DNA of 64,000 nucleotides from CAVSUB01 sp963730995 (GTDB lineage Bacteria; Acidobacteriota; Vicinamibacteria; Vicinamibacterales; 2-12-FULL-66-21), in NCBI GenBank assembly GCA_963730995.1, contig CAVSUB010000013.1, positions 2,170,001 through 2,234,000 on the forward strand, written 5' to 3'. Below the pieces are notes generated by a model. That model was given only the letters and a program-made list of their open reading frames with translations. It was not told where the DNA came from and did no database searches. This document shows positions 33,787 to 42,702 of the stretch, piece by piece; within the stretch, counting starts at the first letter, position 1; the number at the start of each line of letters is the position of its first letter. The translations under genes and the position numbers were made by a program.

Positions 33787-34149
33787 GACACATAAGACGA
33801 GTGGCACGGCCTCAAGGTTTGGCCTCATGTCACTTATTACGCGCGACTCGAATCAGTGGTTAACGGTGCGCGCGCAAGCTGTGTTGTATCGATATCTGAG
33901 CTTGCGTCTCGGGCAACGCCGTGTCGTCAATCGGACGGGGAGTCCGGAGTGTTCAGCGGAGTGCTCCGAGTTCAGGAGCGGCTGCCGCCAGGGATGGGAC
34001 GAACCACCCGCCGGAAGACCGGTCGACATACTACGCGCAGCGCACCGCCGTTGGAATGTAAGGGATGGCTGTCCTCCCTGGAGAGGACAGCCATTGGCTT
34101 CAAGAGCTCGCCGGGAGAAAATCCGGACGAGCCCTGCCGTTGACATTCG
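33787..34149. other. Intergenic region
   Basis: About 360 bases between the metallopeptidase start and the SPFH gene end. The only clear structure is the 12-base-pair hairpin at 34065-34094. No coding frame with family character is seen. Confidence 0.6.
34065..34094. repeat. 12-base-pair perfect hairpin
   Basis: ATGGCTGTCCTC (34065-34076), loop CCTGGA, GAGGACAGCCAT (34083-34094). No T-run follows on either strand, so it is not a canonical intrinsic terminator. It lies 55 bases after the stop of the minus-strand SPFH gene and could act as an mRNA 3' end structure or be a dispersed repeat. Confidence 0.6.
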
Positions 34150-36183
34150 TCAGCGATTCAAGTCCCCCTCGATCTTCCGTCGTATCGCCTCGGCCGCCGG
34201 ATGGCGCGGCGTCGGCGCCTGGGCCACGTCGGTTCCGAGCCGCTCCGACAGCATCAGCGTGAGCAAGGCCTCCATCACGTTTCCTGACATCGCCCCGCGA
34301 TCGTTCCCGTTCTGCGAGCCGCCAATCAGGATCTTCGGGACGACATCAACGCCCGAGGCCTGAATCGCGTCGGCGAAGCGGCCCAGCACCTGCTGCGTGA
34401 GCTGCAGCCGCGGTCCACCGTAGGCCCGCACCTGCTCTTCGATGGCCATCGCCTGGGCGATGCCTACGCGCGCGGTGCGTTCCGCCTCTGCCCCTGCGAT
34501 CGCCTGGATTTTTTTGGCTTCGCCCTCTCCCAGGATGCGGATCTTCTCTGCCTCCGCCGTCGCGAGGGTTTGAATGCGGGCGGCTTCCTGCCGCGAACGC
34601 TCGTACTCCGCCTTTCCCTGGTTGCTCTGAATGTTGATCGACAGCTCCGACTCGGTGATGAACGTCTGCTGCTTCGCCCGCGACTCCGCTTCGCGCAGCT
34701 CCATCTCCTTCATCGCGGCCTTCTCCTGCCGCGTGTAGGTCTCGACCTGTTCTTCCGCAATCTGCCGTGAGCGCAACTGCGTCAGGATCGTCTCGATCTG
34801 ACTGCCAACCGCACCGGACGTCGGCGTGCCGATGAGGACCTCCTGCAACTCGAGGTTGTAGTGCGCGAACTTCTCTTTCATCTGTTCGCCAGAGACCTGC
34901 TGGATCGCGCTGCGGTCCTGAATGAGCTGGATCAGCGTCCGTGTCTGACCGATGTTCTTGAAGTACGCCGACACCATCGGATCGAGCGTCTGTTCCACGA
35001 GACGCTTGATGTCCCCGAACCGCTGAATGACGAGCGGCGCTTTCCGATAGTCGATGTGCACGACGACGGACAACGGCAGCGACGGCTCGAACGCGTCTTT
35101 CGTGATCAGCGAGACCTCGGCCAGGTTCTCGTCGTACTTGTGCGCCCCGGTCTCCGATTTGTTCCACTTCAGGATGAAGTTCGTCGTCGGCACGACCAGC
35201 ACTTTGCCCGCGTAGGTATTGAACGCATACTTGCCGGGCAGCAGCGGTTCGCTCCAGACGCCGCGCGTGTCCCTCTTGACGAGCTCACCGTGCTTGTACT
35301 GGTCGCCGGTCACGTCGACGCCCAGCTCACCCGTGTACGAGACCACGACGCCGACGTTGCCGACTTCGATGACCGTTTTCGGGATCATTTCGACGGTCGC
35401 GAACAAGCGGTTGATGTAGTACGTGCCCTCCACGAGCGTCTGGAGCTGACGGCCGCGACGACCGCCGGCCTGCAGGAACTTCTCCGCGTCCTGGAAGTTG
35501 TTGTGGTACGTCGCGGCATCCCCTGCTTCGTCACCAACCGTGGGCGCGATGATCTGCCCTTCCGCGAGCGACGGCCCGTCGTGGACGGTCACGATCCCGA
35601 TGAAGTCGTCGGTCCCCTTGATGACGACCGGCTCGAACCCGGTGCGGTCGGCGACGACTTCTGCCATCCGCACGAAGGTATCCTCCTCATTCTTTTCGAG
35701 CGGATGAAAGTGGATCCGCTCCGCCGTGATGACGACGAACTGCACGAGATTGAGCGCGTAGGTGCCCTCGCGCAGGATCTTCCGCTGCGGTCCGCGCTGG
35801 CCGCCGGCGGCCAGGAACGCCGCGACGTCCTGGAAGTCGCTGGCGGCGACGTTGCTGGCCAGCGCCTGCGTGGCGGGCAGCGGCTGACCGTCGCGCGCGA
35901 ACACGTAGCCGATCCTGCCCTGCGGAATGGTCACGAGAGGCATCTTGTGAATCCGGTACTGGAACGGGCGCAGCACGTGCCAGCCGCCGCGCAGCAGCCT
36001 TGGCTGGAACCCGGCCTCTCCGTTCAACGCGATGAGCCCATTTTTCAGCGATCCCGACGAGCTCCACAATTTCTCCACGATGCCGACACGATCGTTGGGA
36101 ATGTAACGAAACGTCGCCATAAGGGCCGCGAGCACGAACGCGGCAACTACCGCCAACGCGATGACCGACAAATCGATCGTCAT
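34150..36183 (-). CDS. SPFH/Band-7 (flotillin-like) membrane protein
   Basis: 677 residues. An N-terminal transmembrane helix (LSVIALAVVAAFVLAALMAT) is followed by an extended SPFH region with IPNDRVGIVEKLWSSSGSLK, TYHNNFQDAEKFLQAGGRRG and PLSVVVHIDYRKAPLVIQRF. A long alanine/glutamate-rich coiled coil (about 500-610: VETYTRQEKAAMKEMELREA, AEAEKIRILGEGEAKKIQAI) and a C-terminal tail complete it. These scaffolds form membrane microdomains. AGGAGG is about 11 bases before the ATG. Single gene; the 230 bases upstream hold no supported gene. Confidence 0.9.
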   Translation of the reverse strand: MTIDLSVIALAVVAAFVLAALMATFRYIPNDRVGIVEKLWSSSGSLKNGLIALNGEAGFQPRLLRGGWHVLRPFQYRIHKMPLVTIPQGRIGYVFARDGQPLPATQALASNVAASDFQDVAAFLAAGGQRGPQRKILREGTYALNLVQFVVITAERIHFHPLEKNEEDTFVRMAEVVADRTGFEPVVIKGTDDFIGIVTVHDGPSLAEGQIIAPTVGDEAGDAATYHNNFQDAEKFLQAGGRRGRQLQTLVEGTYYINRLFATVEMIPKTVIEVGNVGVVVSYTGELGVDVTGDQYKHGELVKRDTRGVWSEPLLPGKYAFNTYAGKVLVVPTTNFILKWNKSETGAHKYDENLAEVSLITKDAFEPSLPLSVVVHIDYRKAPLVIQRFGDIKRLVEQTLDPMVSAYFKNIGQTRTLIQLIQDRSAIQQVSGEQMKEKFAHYNLELQEVLIGTPTSGAVGSQIETILTQLRSRQIAEEQVETYTRQEKAAMKEMELREAESRAKQQTFITESELSINIQSNQGKAEYERSRQEAARIQTLATAEAEKIRILGEGEAKKIQAIAGAEAERTARVGIAQAMAIEEQVRAYGGPRLQLTQQVLGRFADAIQASGVDVVPKILIGGSQNGNDRGAMSGNVMEALLTLMLSERLGTDVAQAPTPRHPAAEAIRRKIEGDLNR

Positions 36184-36413
36184 AGAGGTCCTGTCCTCCT
36201 TCGGACGCGCCGAGGATAGAACAGTCGCAAGCGCCTGATTTATCCGGGTGTAACTACGAGGCGAAAGGTCGTGAAGATGAACGGAATCCTGCGAAGACGC
36301 GCGTCGGGAGCTCCAGAAAATGCGCCGGCGCGACGGGCGGCGCGTGGCGGATGGCGGTGGACGGATCGGGTTTCACCGTCTCCGGGGGGCCCTCGTCGAT
36401 GATTCCCGGCCCT

Positions 36414-37394
36414 TCAGACCGGCGTGGCTGGTGGCCACGGCGTCTCCGGGACGGGCGTCAGCGGCGGTCGACCAGCGGCCCACGCCGCCACGTTGTCCAC
36501 CACCAGCTCCTCCATCTTCGTGCGGGTGTGAATCGTCGCCGACCCGAGGTGCGGGAAGAGGACGACGTGATCCATCTCGAGGTACTCCTTCGGCACTTCC
36601 GGCTCGTCCAGGAACACGTCGAGGCCGGCGGAGTGGATCCGCCGCTCCTTCAGCGCCCGAATCAACGCCTCGTCGTCAACCACGGTGCCGCGCGCCATGT
36701 TGATGACGATCCCGGTCGGCCCGAGCGCTTCGAGGACCTCGGCGTTGATCAGGTTCTTTGTTGCGGCACCACCAGGCGTCATGACGATCAGCGTATCGAC
36801 GTCGCGGGCCATGCCGACGAGGCTCCTGTAGTGGCGATACGGAACGTCCGGCTGCGGATTGCGGCTGTGATACACGACTGGCACTTGGAAGGCGTCGAGC
36901 CGCCGTGCGATCGCCTTCCCGATTCGACCCAGTCCGACGATGCCGACCGTGCGGTCGCGGAGCGTCGCCTTCGTAAGCGGATAGGCCGCCTGCATCCACC
37001 GGCCTGCCCGCAGGTACCGCTCGGCCTGCGGAAACTCGCGGATGGTGCAGAGGAGCAGGCCCAGGGTCGTATCAGCAACCTCCTCGGTCAGCACGTCGGG
37101 GGTGTTGGTCACAGTGATGCCATGGGCCGCGCAATACGGCGTGTCGATGTTGTCGTAGCCGACGCCGAAGCTGGCGACGAGCTCGAGCTTCGGAAGGCGT
37201 TTCATCATCGCGCCGGTGATGGCTGCGGGCGCGCCCGTCACGACAGCGATTCGTGTCCGGGGCCCGACGTCTGCGATCAACGAGTCCGCGTCCGTCGCAC
37301 GTTCCAGCACGTGGAGCGAGACGAACGTCTCGAGCTTGTCGACCGTGAACTTCTTGGGTGTTCCGATGAGAAGGACGTCCGGCCTGTCTGGCAT
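36414..37394 (-). CDS. D-2-hydroxyacid dehydrogenase (glyoxylate/hydroxypyruvate reductase-like)
   Basis: 326 residues. The NAD-binding motif is GLGRIG (about 154-159). The catalytic trio is Arg in NMARGTVV (about 235), Glu in FLDEPEVP (about 264) and His in PHLGSAT (about 282). The pattern is closest to D-glycerate dehydrogenase/glyoxylate reductase (GyaR/GhrB). It reduces glyoxylate or hydroxypyruvate in the cytoplasm. GGAG lies upstream of the ATG at 37392-37394. It is divergent from the DUF2239 gene, sharing a promoter region with an 18-base palindrome. Confidence 0.92.
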   Translation of the reverse strand: MPDRPDVLLIGTPKKFTVDKLETFVSLHVLERATDADSLIADVGPRTRIAVVTGAPAAITGAMMKRLPKLELVASFGVGYDNIDTPYCAAHGITVTNTPDVLTEEVADTTLGLLLCTIREFPQAERYLRAGRWMQAAYPLTKATLRDRTVGIVGLGRIGKAIARRLDAFQVPVVYHSRNPQPDVPYRHYRSLVGMARDVDTLIVMTPGGAATKNLINAEVLEALGPTGIVINMARGTVVDDEALIRALKERRIHSAGLDVFLDEPEVPKEYLEMDHVVLFPHLGSATIHTRTKMEELVVDNVAAWAAGRPPLTPVPETPWPPATPV

Positions 37395-37454
37395 CAGTGG
37401 TCTCCGGCGATGTGTGGCGGTTAGGCGAATCCCGACGTATTCCTGGATCCGAGG

Positions 37455-37472
37455 ATTATATCCGGATATAAT
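37455..37472. promoter_or_regulatory. Perfect 18-base palindrome with TATAAT in each arm, divergent promoter
   Basis: ATTATATCCGGATATAAT is fully self-complementary. It reads TATAAT on the plus strand (37467-37472) and on the minus strand (37460-37455), so each arm could be the -10 of one divergent gene. The plus-strand -10 ends nine bases before the DUF2239 ATG, implying a leaderless transcript. No good -35 is visible. It could equally be an operator masking both promoters. Confidence 0.6.
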
Positions 37473-37481
37473 TGGCCTACT

Positions 37482-38099
37482 ATGCACACGCTCCCAGACA
37501 ACGCGGTTCGCAGGCCCTGCACGGCATTCGACGGCACCCGGTGGATCGCGTCCGGCCCGCTTCGGCAGGTGGCGCTCAAAGCAAAATCCCTGGTGGACCG
37601 CCATCCCTCCTCGTCGGTCCTCATCTTCGACGACAACACGAGCGATGTGATCGACGTCGACTACCGCGGCAGCGCAAGAGAAGTCGCGCGACGGCTGGAA
37701 GAGAAATCGGCCACGGTGCGTCCCGCGCCCGCGCAATCGGACCCCGCGACGGATCGCGGACCTGGCCGACCCAGGCTCGGGGTCGTCGCTCGTGAAGTGA
37801 CGCTGCTGCCGCGTCATTGGCTCTGGCTGAGCGGCCAGCCCGGGGGGGCGTCGGTCGCGTTGCGGCGTCTGGTGGACGACGCGAGGCGAGCCAACGTCGG
37901 CCGAGATCGCGTGCGGCGATCGCAGGAGGTCGCGTACCGTTTCATGTCGGCGATGGCAGGCAACCATCCGGGGTTCGAGGAGGCGATCCGGGCACTGTTC
38001 AGAGGCGATCGCGAGCGCTTCGAAGAGCAGGTCGCGGGCTGGCCACCCGACGTCAGTGCCCACACGAAGAAGCTGGCGGCCGGAGCCTTCAGCCAGTGA
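37482..38099 (+). CDS. DUF2239 family protein
   Basis: 205 residues. Family hallmarks: RWIASGPLRQVALKAKSLVD, VLIFDDNTSDVIDVDYRGSA, and the strongly conserved RPRLGVVAREVTLLPRHWLW followed by LSGQPGGASVALRRLVDDAR. No known biochemistry. The ATG is only nine bases after a TATAAT box and no ribosome-binding site is visible, so leaderless translation is likely. Confidence 0.88.
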   Translation: MHTLPDNAVRRPCTAFDGTRWIASGPLRQVALKAKSLVDRHPSSSVLIFDDNTSDVIDVDYRGSAREVARRLEEKSATVRPAPAQSDPATDRGPGRPRLGVVAREVTLLPRHWLWLSGQPGGASVALRRLVDDARRANVGRDRVRRSQEVAYRFMSAMAGNHPGFEEAIRALFRGDRERFEEQVAGWPPDVSAHTKKLAAGAFSQ

Positions 38100-38115
38100 T
38101 CATGCGGGCGCGCCG

Positions 38116-38871
38116 CTAGCGTTGGAGCGTCGATCGAAAGCAAGGCGCCAGCTCCGGGAGAACACGCCGCAGCTCGTCGACGACCATGCGTCCGACGACT
38201 TCGCTGCCTTTCACGTTCAGGTGCGTCCGATCTATCTCGCCCTTCTCGTCCCGCGGGCTCAGGTCCGCCCAGACATCGTCGCCGACATTCTCGGCGTCGG
38301 CGAGGCTGATCGCGTGAAGGTCGACGAGCGGGACGCCCTTTTCCTTCGCCAAAGCCCGGACCGCTTCGACGTACGGCGTTTGGGTTGTCCGAATCCTGCC
38401 GTCGGTGTTGTAGATCCGGCGAACGAGGGAGGTCACGAGGATCGGCTTTCCACCGATCGCCCGCACGTCGTCCACGTATCGCGCCATGTTCGCCCGAAAA
38501 GTCGTCGCCGGGTCTGTCTCGCGATCGGGACCCTTCCCCGGCTCATCGTTGTGACCGAATTGAATGAGGTAGTACTGACCCTTCTTGTCCAGCGCCTCTT
38601 TCCATCGCCCTTCGGCGATGAAGCTCTTCGAGCTGCGACCGTTGGCGGCGGTGTTGATGATTTCCGCGGATGGGGTCGCGAGGCGCCGAAAACCGGTGCC
38701 CCATCCAGAGTCGTCCGTTACGGTGGAATCGCCGACGAGAACGATCCTGATGGGAGCTGTGGCGTCCTGCGCCGACGAACGCGCCACCAGGCCTGCCGCC
38801 GTGCCGAGGACGGCCATGACCACGATCGCGCGCTGTCCGCCGAAGATGCCCGTCATTCGCCTCAGCCGCAT
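38116..38871 (-). CDS. Secreted SGNH hydrolase, rhamnogalacturonan acetylesterase-like (CE12)
   Basis: 251 residues. A signal peptide (AIVVMAVLGTAAGLVARSSA) precedes an SGNH domain: the GDS block VLVGDSTVTDDSGWGTGF, block II NTAANGRSSKSFIAEGRW, block III FGHNDEPGK, and the Asp/His block EIDRTHLNVKGSEVV. Block details match rhamnogalacturonan acetylesterases, which deacetylate pectin. It fits the GH67 and DUF1080 genes of the window in a plant-polysaccharide theme. Confidence 0.88.
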   Translation of the reverse strand: MRLRRMTGIFGGQRAIVVMAVLGTAAGLVARSSAQDATAPIRIVLVGDSTVTDDSGWGTGFRRLATPSAEIINTAANGRSSKSFIAEGRWKEALDKKGQYYLIQFGHNDEPGKGPDRETDPATTFRANMARYVDDVRAIGGKPILVTSLVRRIYNTDGRIRTTQTPYVEAVRALAKEKGVPLVDLHAISLADAENVGDDVWADLSPRDEKGEIDRTHLNVKGSEVVGRMVVDELRRVLPELAPCFRSTLQR

Positions 38872-38967
38872 TCTATCCTCTGAGCAATCGTGGCAACGTC
38901 TCCGGTTCCGCGCGACCGTCGTCCGATGTCGAATGATGGTAATCTCCGGGCTGTTCGAGCTCTCGAG

Positions 38968-40111
38968 ATGAGGCGCTTTCTATTCGTGCTCGTGCTGGCC
39001 TTGCTGCCGTGTGGCTGCGGTAGCAGCGATCGGCCGAGCCTTGCTCCCGGGTCGGCTGCGCCTGACTTCACGCTGCCCGGCGTGGACGGCAAGAGTCATT
39101 CTCTCGGTGACTTTGCGAGCAGCCGGGTCCTGGCCGTCGTTTTCACCTGCAACACCTGCCCCGTGTCGCAGTTGTACGAATCGCGCATCAAGAAGCTCGA
39201 CGAAGACTATCGGGGCAAGGGCGTGACCGTCGTCGCCATCAATCCAAACAAGCCGGCGGCGATGCAGCTCGCGGACCTCGGACATACGGACGTCGGTGAG
39301 TCGCTCGACGACATGAAGCTCAGGGCGGCAGATCGAAGCATCGGGTACCCGTATTTGTCCGACGGCGACACGCAGTCCGTGACGCAGGCGTTCGGCGTTG
39401 TGGCCATGCCCCACGTCTTCGTGTTCGATCAGGCGCGGCGGCTGCAGTACCGAGGGGCGAATCGACGACAACACGCGTGAGGACAAAGTCACGGCGCGTG
39501 ATGCGCGCAACGCTATCGATGCGCTCCTCGCGGGTCGAGCGGTTCAGACAGCTCACACGAGCGTGAGCGGCTGCCCGGTCAAAGGGGGGCGCTCGTCCGC
39601 CGGCCCGGATCCAGATCTCGCCAGGGTCGAAAGCGCGCCAGTAACGGTCGACATGATCGGGCCCGAGGATCTTGGAAAGCTCCGGCGCAACGGGACCGGA
39701 AAGCTGCTCATGGTCAACTTCTGGGCGACCTGGTGCGCTCCCTGCGCGAGCGAGTTTCCGGATCTCGAGACGACCTACCGCATGTACAGGTCGCGCAATC
39801 TGGAGTTCGTTTCCGTTTCGGTGAACGACCCGGCTGAACGTCCTGCGGTCCTGGCCTTCCTGCAGTCGCATCACGCCTCTCACCCGAATCGGCTGTTCGC
39901 GACCTCCGACGTGTATGGACTTCAGGCCGCGTTCGACCCGAAAATGCCGGCTCCTGTGCCCTTCACCCTGCTGCTCGCGCCCAACGGGGACGTCGTTTAC
40001 CAGGAGCTGGGCGAGTTGACGATCTCCAAGCTGCGGCGCGCGATTCTGGCCAACCTTCCCGAGGACGAGAAGTACCCCGGCCAGCAGGCCTACTGGTCCA
40101 ACCCTGACTGA
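38968..40111 (+). CDS. Lipoprotein with tandem AhpC/TlpA thioredoxin folds, 1-base frameshift
   Basis: About 380 residues when corrected. The lipoprotein signal ALLPCGCGSS follows MRRFLFVLVL. Domain 1 is an AhpC/TSA-like redoxin with FTCNTCPVSQLYESR. Domain 2 is TlpA-like with the thiol pair WATWCAPC. At 39454-39457 a GGGG run is one G too long: the first frame ends at 39480, while RIDDNTREDKVTARDARNAI continues one frame over. The next gene is a paralogue that reads straight through the same point, confirming the correct frame. Role: periplasmic thiol-disulfide or peroxide chemistry (inference). Confidence 0.85.
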
Positions 40112-40121
40112 GCGAGGCACC

Positions 40122-41408
40122 ATGATTCGATCGACACAGCAACACGCGACTGGCCGCATGCCGCAACGGACCAAACGCGCTCTCGAACGGGCGCTCGTCG
40201 CCGCACTCGTCGTCGTGGCGGGTCCACTCATCGGGATGCGGGTCAATCTTCATGGGCAGGCGCCGCCCGCCCAGGGCGCGGGCAAGGGAATCCAGGCGAA
40301 CCTGGACCATCCGGTATTGCCCATCGGTTCTCCGCTGCCCGATTTCACGCTGCCTGGTGTGGACGGGAAGACGCACAAGGCGAGCGAATACGGCGGAACC
40401 AAGGTGCTGGCGCTCGTCTTCGAGAGCAACCACTGCCCTGTCTCGCAGCTCTACGAGGGCAGGATCGACAAGCTCTATGAGGACTACAGGCAGAAGGGTG
40501 TCACGCTGGTCGCGATCAATCCGAACAATCCAAAGACCGTCCGTCTCGACGAGCTCGGCTACACGGACGTGACCGACTCGCTGCCCGAGATGAAGCTTCG
40601 TGCGCGCTTCCGCGGAATCACATGGCCGTATCTCTACGACGGCGACACCCAGGCCATCTCCGAAAAGTTCGGCGCCGTCGCAACGCCGCACATCTTCATC
40701 TTCGACAAAGAGCGCAAGCTTCGATACCAGGGCCGGATCGACGACAACCAGCGCGAAGACCTCGTGAAGACGCACGACGCGCGCAACGCCATCGACGCGC
40801 TGCTCGCTGACAAGCCGGTTCCCGTGGCCGAGACGACAGCGTTCGGATGCACGACGAAGTGGCTGTCGAAGGCGTCAGGAGTGGAACAGGAGTGGGCGCG
40901 CATTCAGAAGGAACCGGTCACCGTGGACCCGGTCGGCGCCGAGGATCTGAAGAAACTGAGAACGAATCCCACCGACAAGGTCATGCTGGTGCACTTCTGG
41001 GCCACCGAGTGTGCGGCCTGCACCAGCGAGTTCCTGGATCTGGAAACAACGTATCGCATGTATCGCAAGCGGGCGTTCGACCTGATCACGATCAGCACGA
41101 ACGGCCCGTCCGAGAGTGCCGCCGTGCTGGATTTCCTGAAAAAAGAATACGCGTCGAGCCCCAACAAGCAATTCGCGACGGCAGACCGCGCAGGGCTGCA
41201 GGCGGCCTGGGGTGTCAAGTGGAGTCCCGCGGCGCCCTTGACCATGGTGATCGCGCCTGGCGGCAGGGTGCTCTACCAGAAGGAAGGCAAGTTCGACATT
41301 CTGGAAGTGCGTCGCGTCGTGCTCGCGAACATGCCCGATACGTCCGGTTACATCGGATCGAAAGCGTATTGGATGAACGCCGTGGAGGAGATGGCCCGCA
41401 AGAAGTGA
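40122..41408 (+). CDS. Tandem AhpC/TlpA thioredoxin-fold protein (paralogue)
   Basis: 428 residues. An N-terminal signal/anchor (LVAALVVVAGPLIGM) precedes domain 1, a redoxin with LVFESNHCPVSQLYEGRIDK, where a single peroxidatic-type Cys sits in NHCPVS. After a linker with AFGCTTKW comes domain 2, a TlpA fold with WATECAAC instead of the usual WCxxC. Strong similarity to the preceding gene through both domains shows tandem duplication. It begins 10 bases after the neighbour's stop and ends 7 bases before tyrS. Confidence 0.88.
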   Translation: MIRSTQQHATGRMPQRTKRALERALVAALVVVAGPLIGMRVNLHGQAPPAQGAGKGIQANLDHPVLPIGSPLPDFTLPGVDGKTHKASEYGGTKVLALVFESNHCPVSQLYEGRIDKLYEDYRQKGVTLVAINPNNPKTVRLDELGYTDVTDSLPEMKLRARFRGITWPYLYDGDTQAISEKFGAVATPHIFIFDKERKLRYQGRIDDNQREDLVKTHDARNAIDALLADKPVPVAETTAFGCTTKWLSKASGVEQEWARIQKEPVTVDPVGAEDLKKLRTNPTDKVMLVHFWATECAACTSEFLDLETTYRMYRKRAFDLITISTNGPSESAAVLDFLKKEYASSPNKQFATADRAGLQAAWGVKWSPAAPLTMVIAPGGRVLYQKEGKFDILEVRRVVLANMPDTSGYIGSKAYWMNAVEEMARKK

Positions 41409-41415
41409 CCGCTCG

Positions 41416-42702
41416 ATGACGACGGTACTCGAGGATCTGGCATGGCGCGGCCTGTATGCCGACTGCACTGACGCCGCCGCGCTGACCGAGCGGCTGGCGT
41501 CCGGACCTGTCACGCTCTACGCGGGCTTCGATCCGACAGCCGCCTCGCTGCACGTCGGCAACCTGGTGCCGCTCCTCGCGCTCCGGCGTTTTCAACTCGA
41601 CGGACACAGCCCGATCGCGCTTGCCGGCGGCGCCACGGGCATGATCGGCGATCCTTCCGGCAAGGCCGACGAGCGCAGCCTCCTCACGCCGGAACAACTC
41701 GCGCACAACCTCGAGCGCATCACGCCCCAGCTCGCGAAGTTCCTCGACTTCGAGGCGGCGGGGAATCCCGCCCGTCTCGTCAACAACTACGACTGGACCG
41801 AGCCAGTCTCTATCCTCGAATTCCTTCGAGACATCGGCAAGCACGTGTCGGTCAACTCGATGATCGGCAAGGAGTCTGTTCGCTCGCGCATGGAGGATCG
41901 CACGAGCGGCATCAGCTTCGCCGAGTTCAGCTACATGCTGCTCCAGGGATTCGACTTCTACCATCTGCGGAAGACGTACGGCTGCGAGCTCCAGGTCGGC
42001 GCGACCGATCAGTGGGGCAACATCACGGTGGGCACCGAGCTCTGCCGCAAGAAGCTGGGCGTTCCAGTGTGGGGGCTGGTCTTCCCCCTGATGACGAAAG
42101 CCGACGGGTCCAAGTACGGCAAGACGGCGACCGGAACGGTATGGCTCGATCCTGCTCGCACCTCGCCGTACCGGTTCTATCAGTTCTTCGTGAACACGGA
42201 CGATGCGGACGTGATCGCGCTCCTCAAGATCCTGACGTTCCGATCGAAGGAGGAGATCGCCGAGCTTGAAGCGGCGGTACGCGACAAGCCGGAGGCACGA
42301 ATCGCGCAGAAGGCGCTCGCGCACGACATGACGGCGCTGGTCCATGGCGAAGGCGCGCTCGACGGCGCGACGCGTGCCAGCGAGATTCTGTTCGGCGGCA
42401 CGCTCGATGGCGTGTCCGAATCGGTTTTCGCTGACGTCGTCGGAGAGGTCCCGACGGCGGCGATCGGGAAAGAGCGATTGGACGGATCCGGCGTCCTTCC
42501 AACCGATCTCTTCGTGCACGCCGGGCTGTGCGCGTCGAAGGGGCAGGCGAGGCGGGATCTCGAGGGGGGCGGCCTGTACTTGAACAACGTGCGCTGCACC
42601 GATGTCGCACGCCCGGTCACGTCCGCGGATACGCTGTTCGGAAAATATCTGCTCTTGCGGAAAGGACGCCGCGCTTATGCGCTCGTCACTGCAGAAGCGT
42701 AA
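41416..42702 (+). CDS. tyrS: Tyrosyl-tRNA synthetase
   Basis: 428 residues, the size of bacterial TyrRS. The class I signatures are SLHVGNLVPLL (HIGH-type, about 45-55) and DGSKYGKT (KMSKS-type, about 230-237), with the tyrosine/ATP site GATDQWGN (about 195-202). A C-terminal S4 RNA-binding domain is visible as LCASKGQARRDLEGGGLYLN. It charges tRNA-Tyr. Start at the ATG eight bases after the thioredoxin-like gene; the M28 peptidase gene begins inside its last 26 bases. Confidence 0.97.
   Translation: MTTVLEDLAWRGLYADCTDAAALTERLASGPVTLYAGFDPTAASLHVGNLVPLLALRRFQLDGHSPIALAGGATGMIGDPSGKADERSLLTPEQLAHNLERITPQLAKFLDFEAAGNPARLVNNYDWTEPVSILEFLRDIGKHVSVNSMIGKESVRSRMEDRTSGISFAEFSYMLLQGFDFYHLRKTYGCELQVGATDQWGNITVGTELCRKKLGVPVWGLVFPLMTKADGSKYGKTATGTVWLDPARTSPYRFYQFFVNTDDADVIALLKILTFRSKEEIAELEAAVRDKPEARIAQKALAHDMTALVHGEGALDGATRASEILFGGTLDGVSESVFADVVGEVPTAAIGKERLDGSGVLPTDLFVHAGLCASKGQARRDLEGGGLYLNNVRCTDVARPVTSADTLFGKYLLLRKGRRAYALVTAEA

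Noticed and set aside
34861..36219. Plus-strand frame of 452 codons opposite the SPFH gene
   Set aside because: Antisense shadow of the flotillin-like protein; composition typical of reversed high-GC coding DNA.
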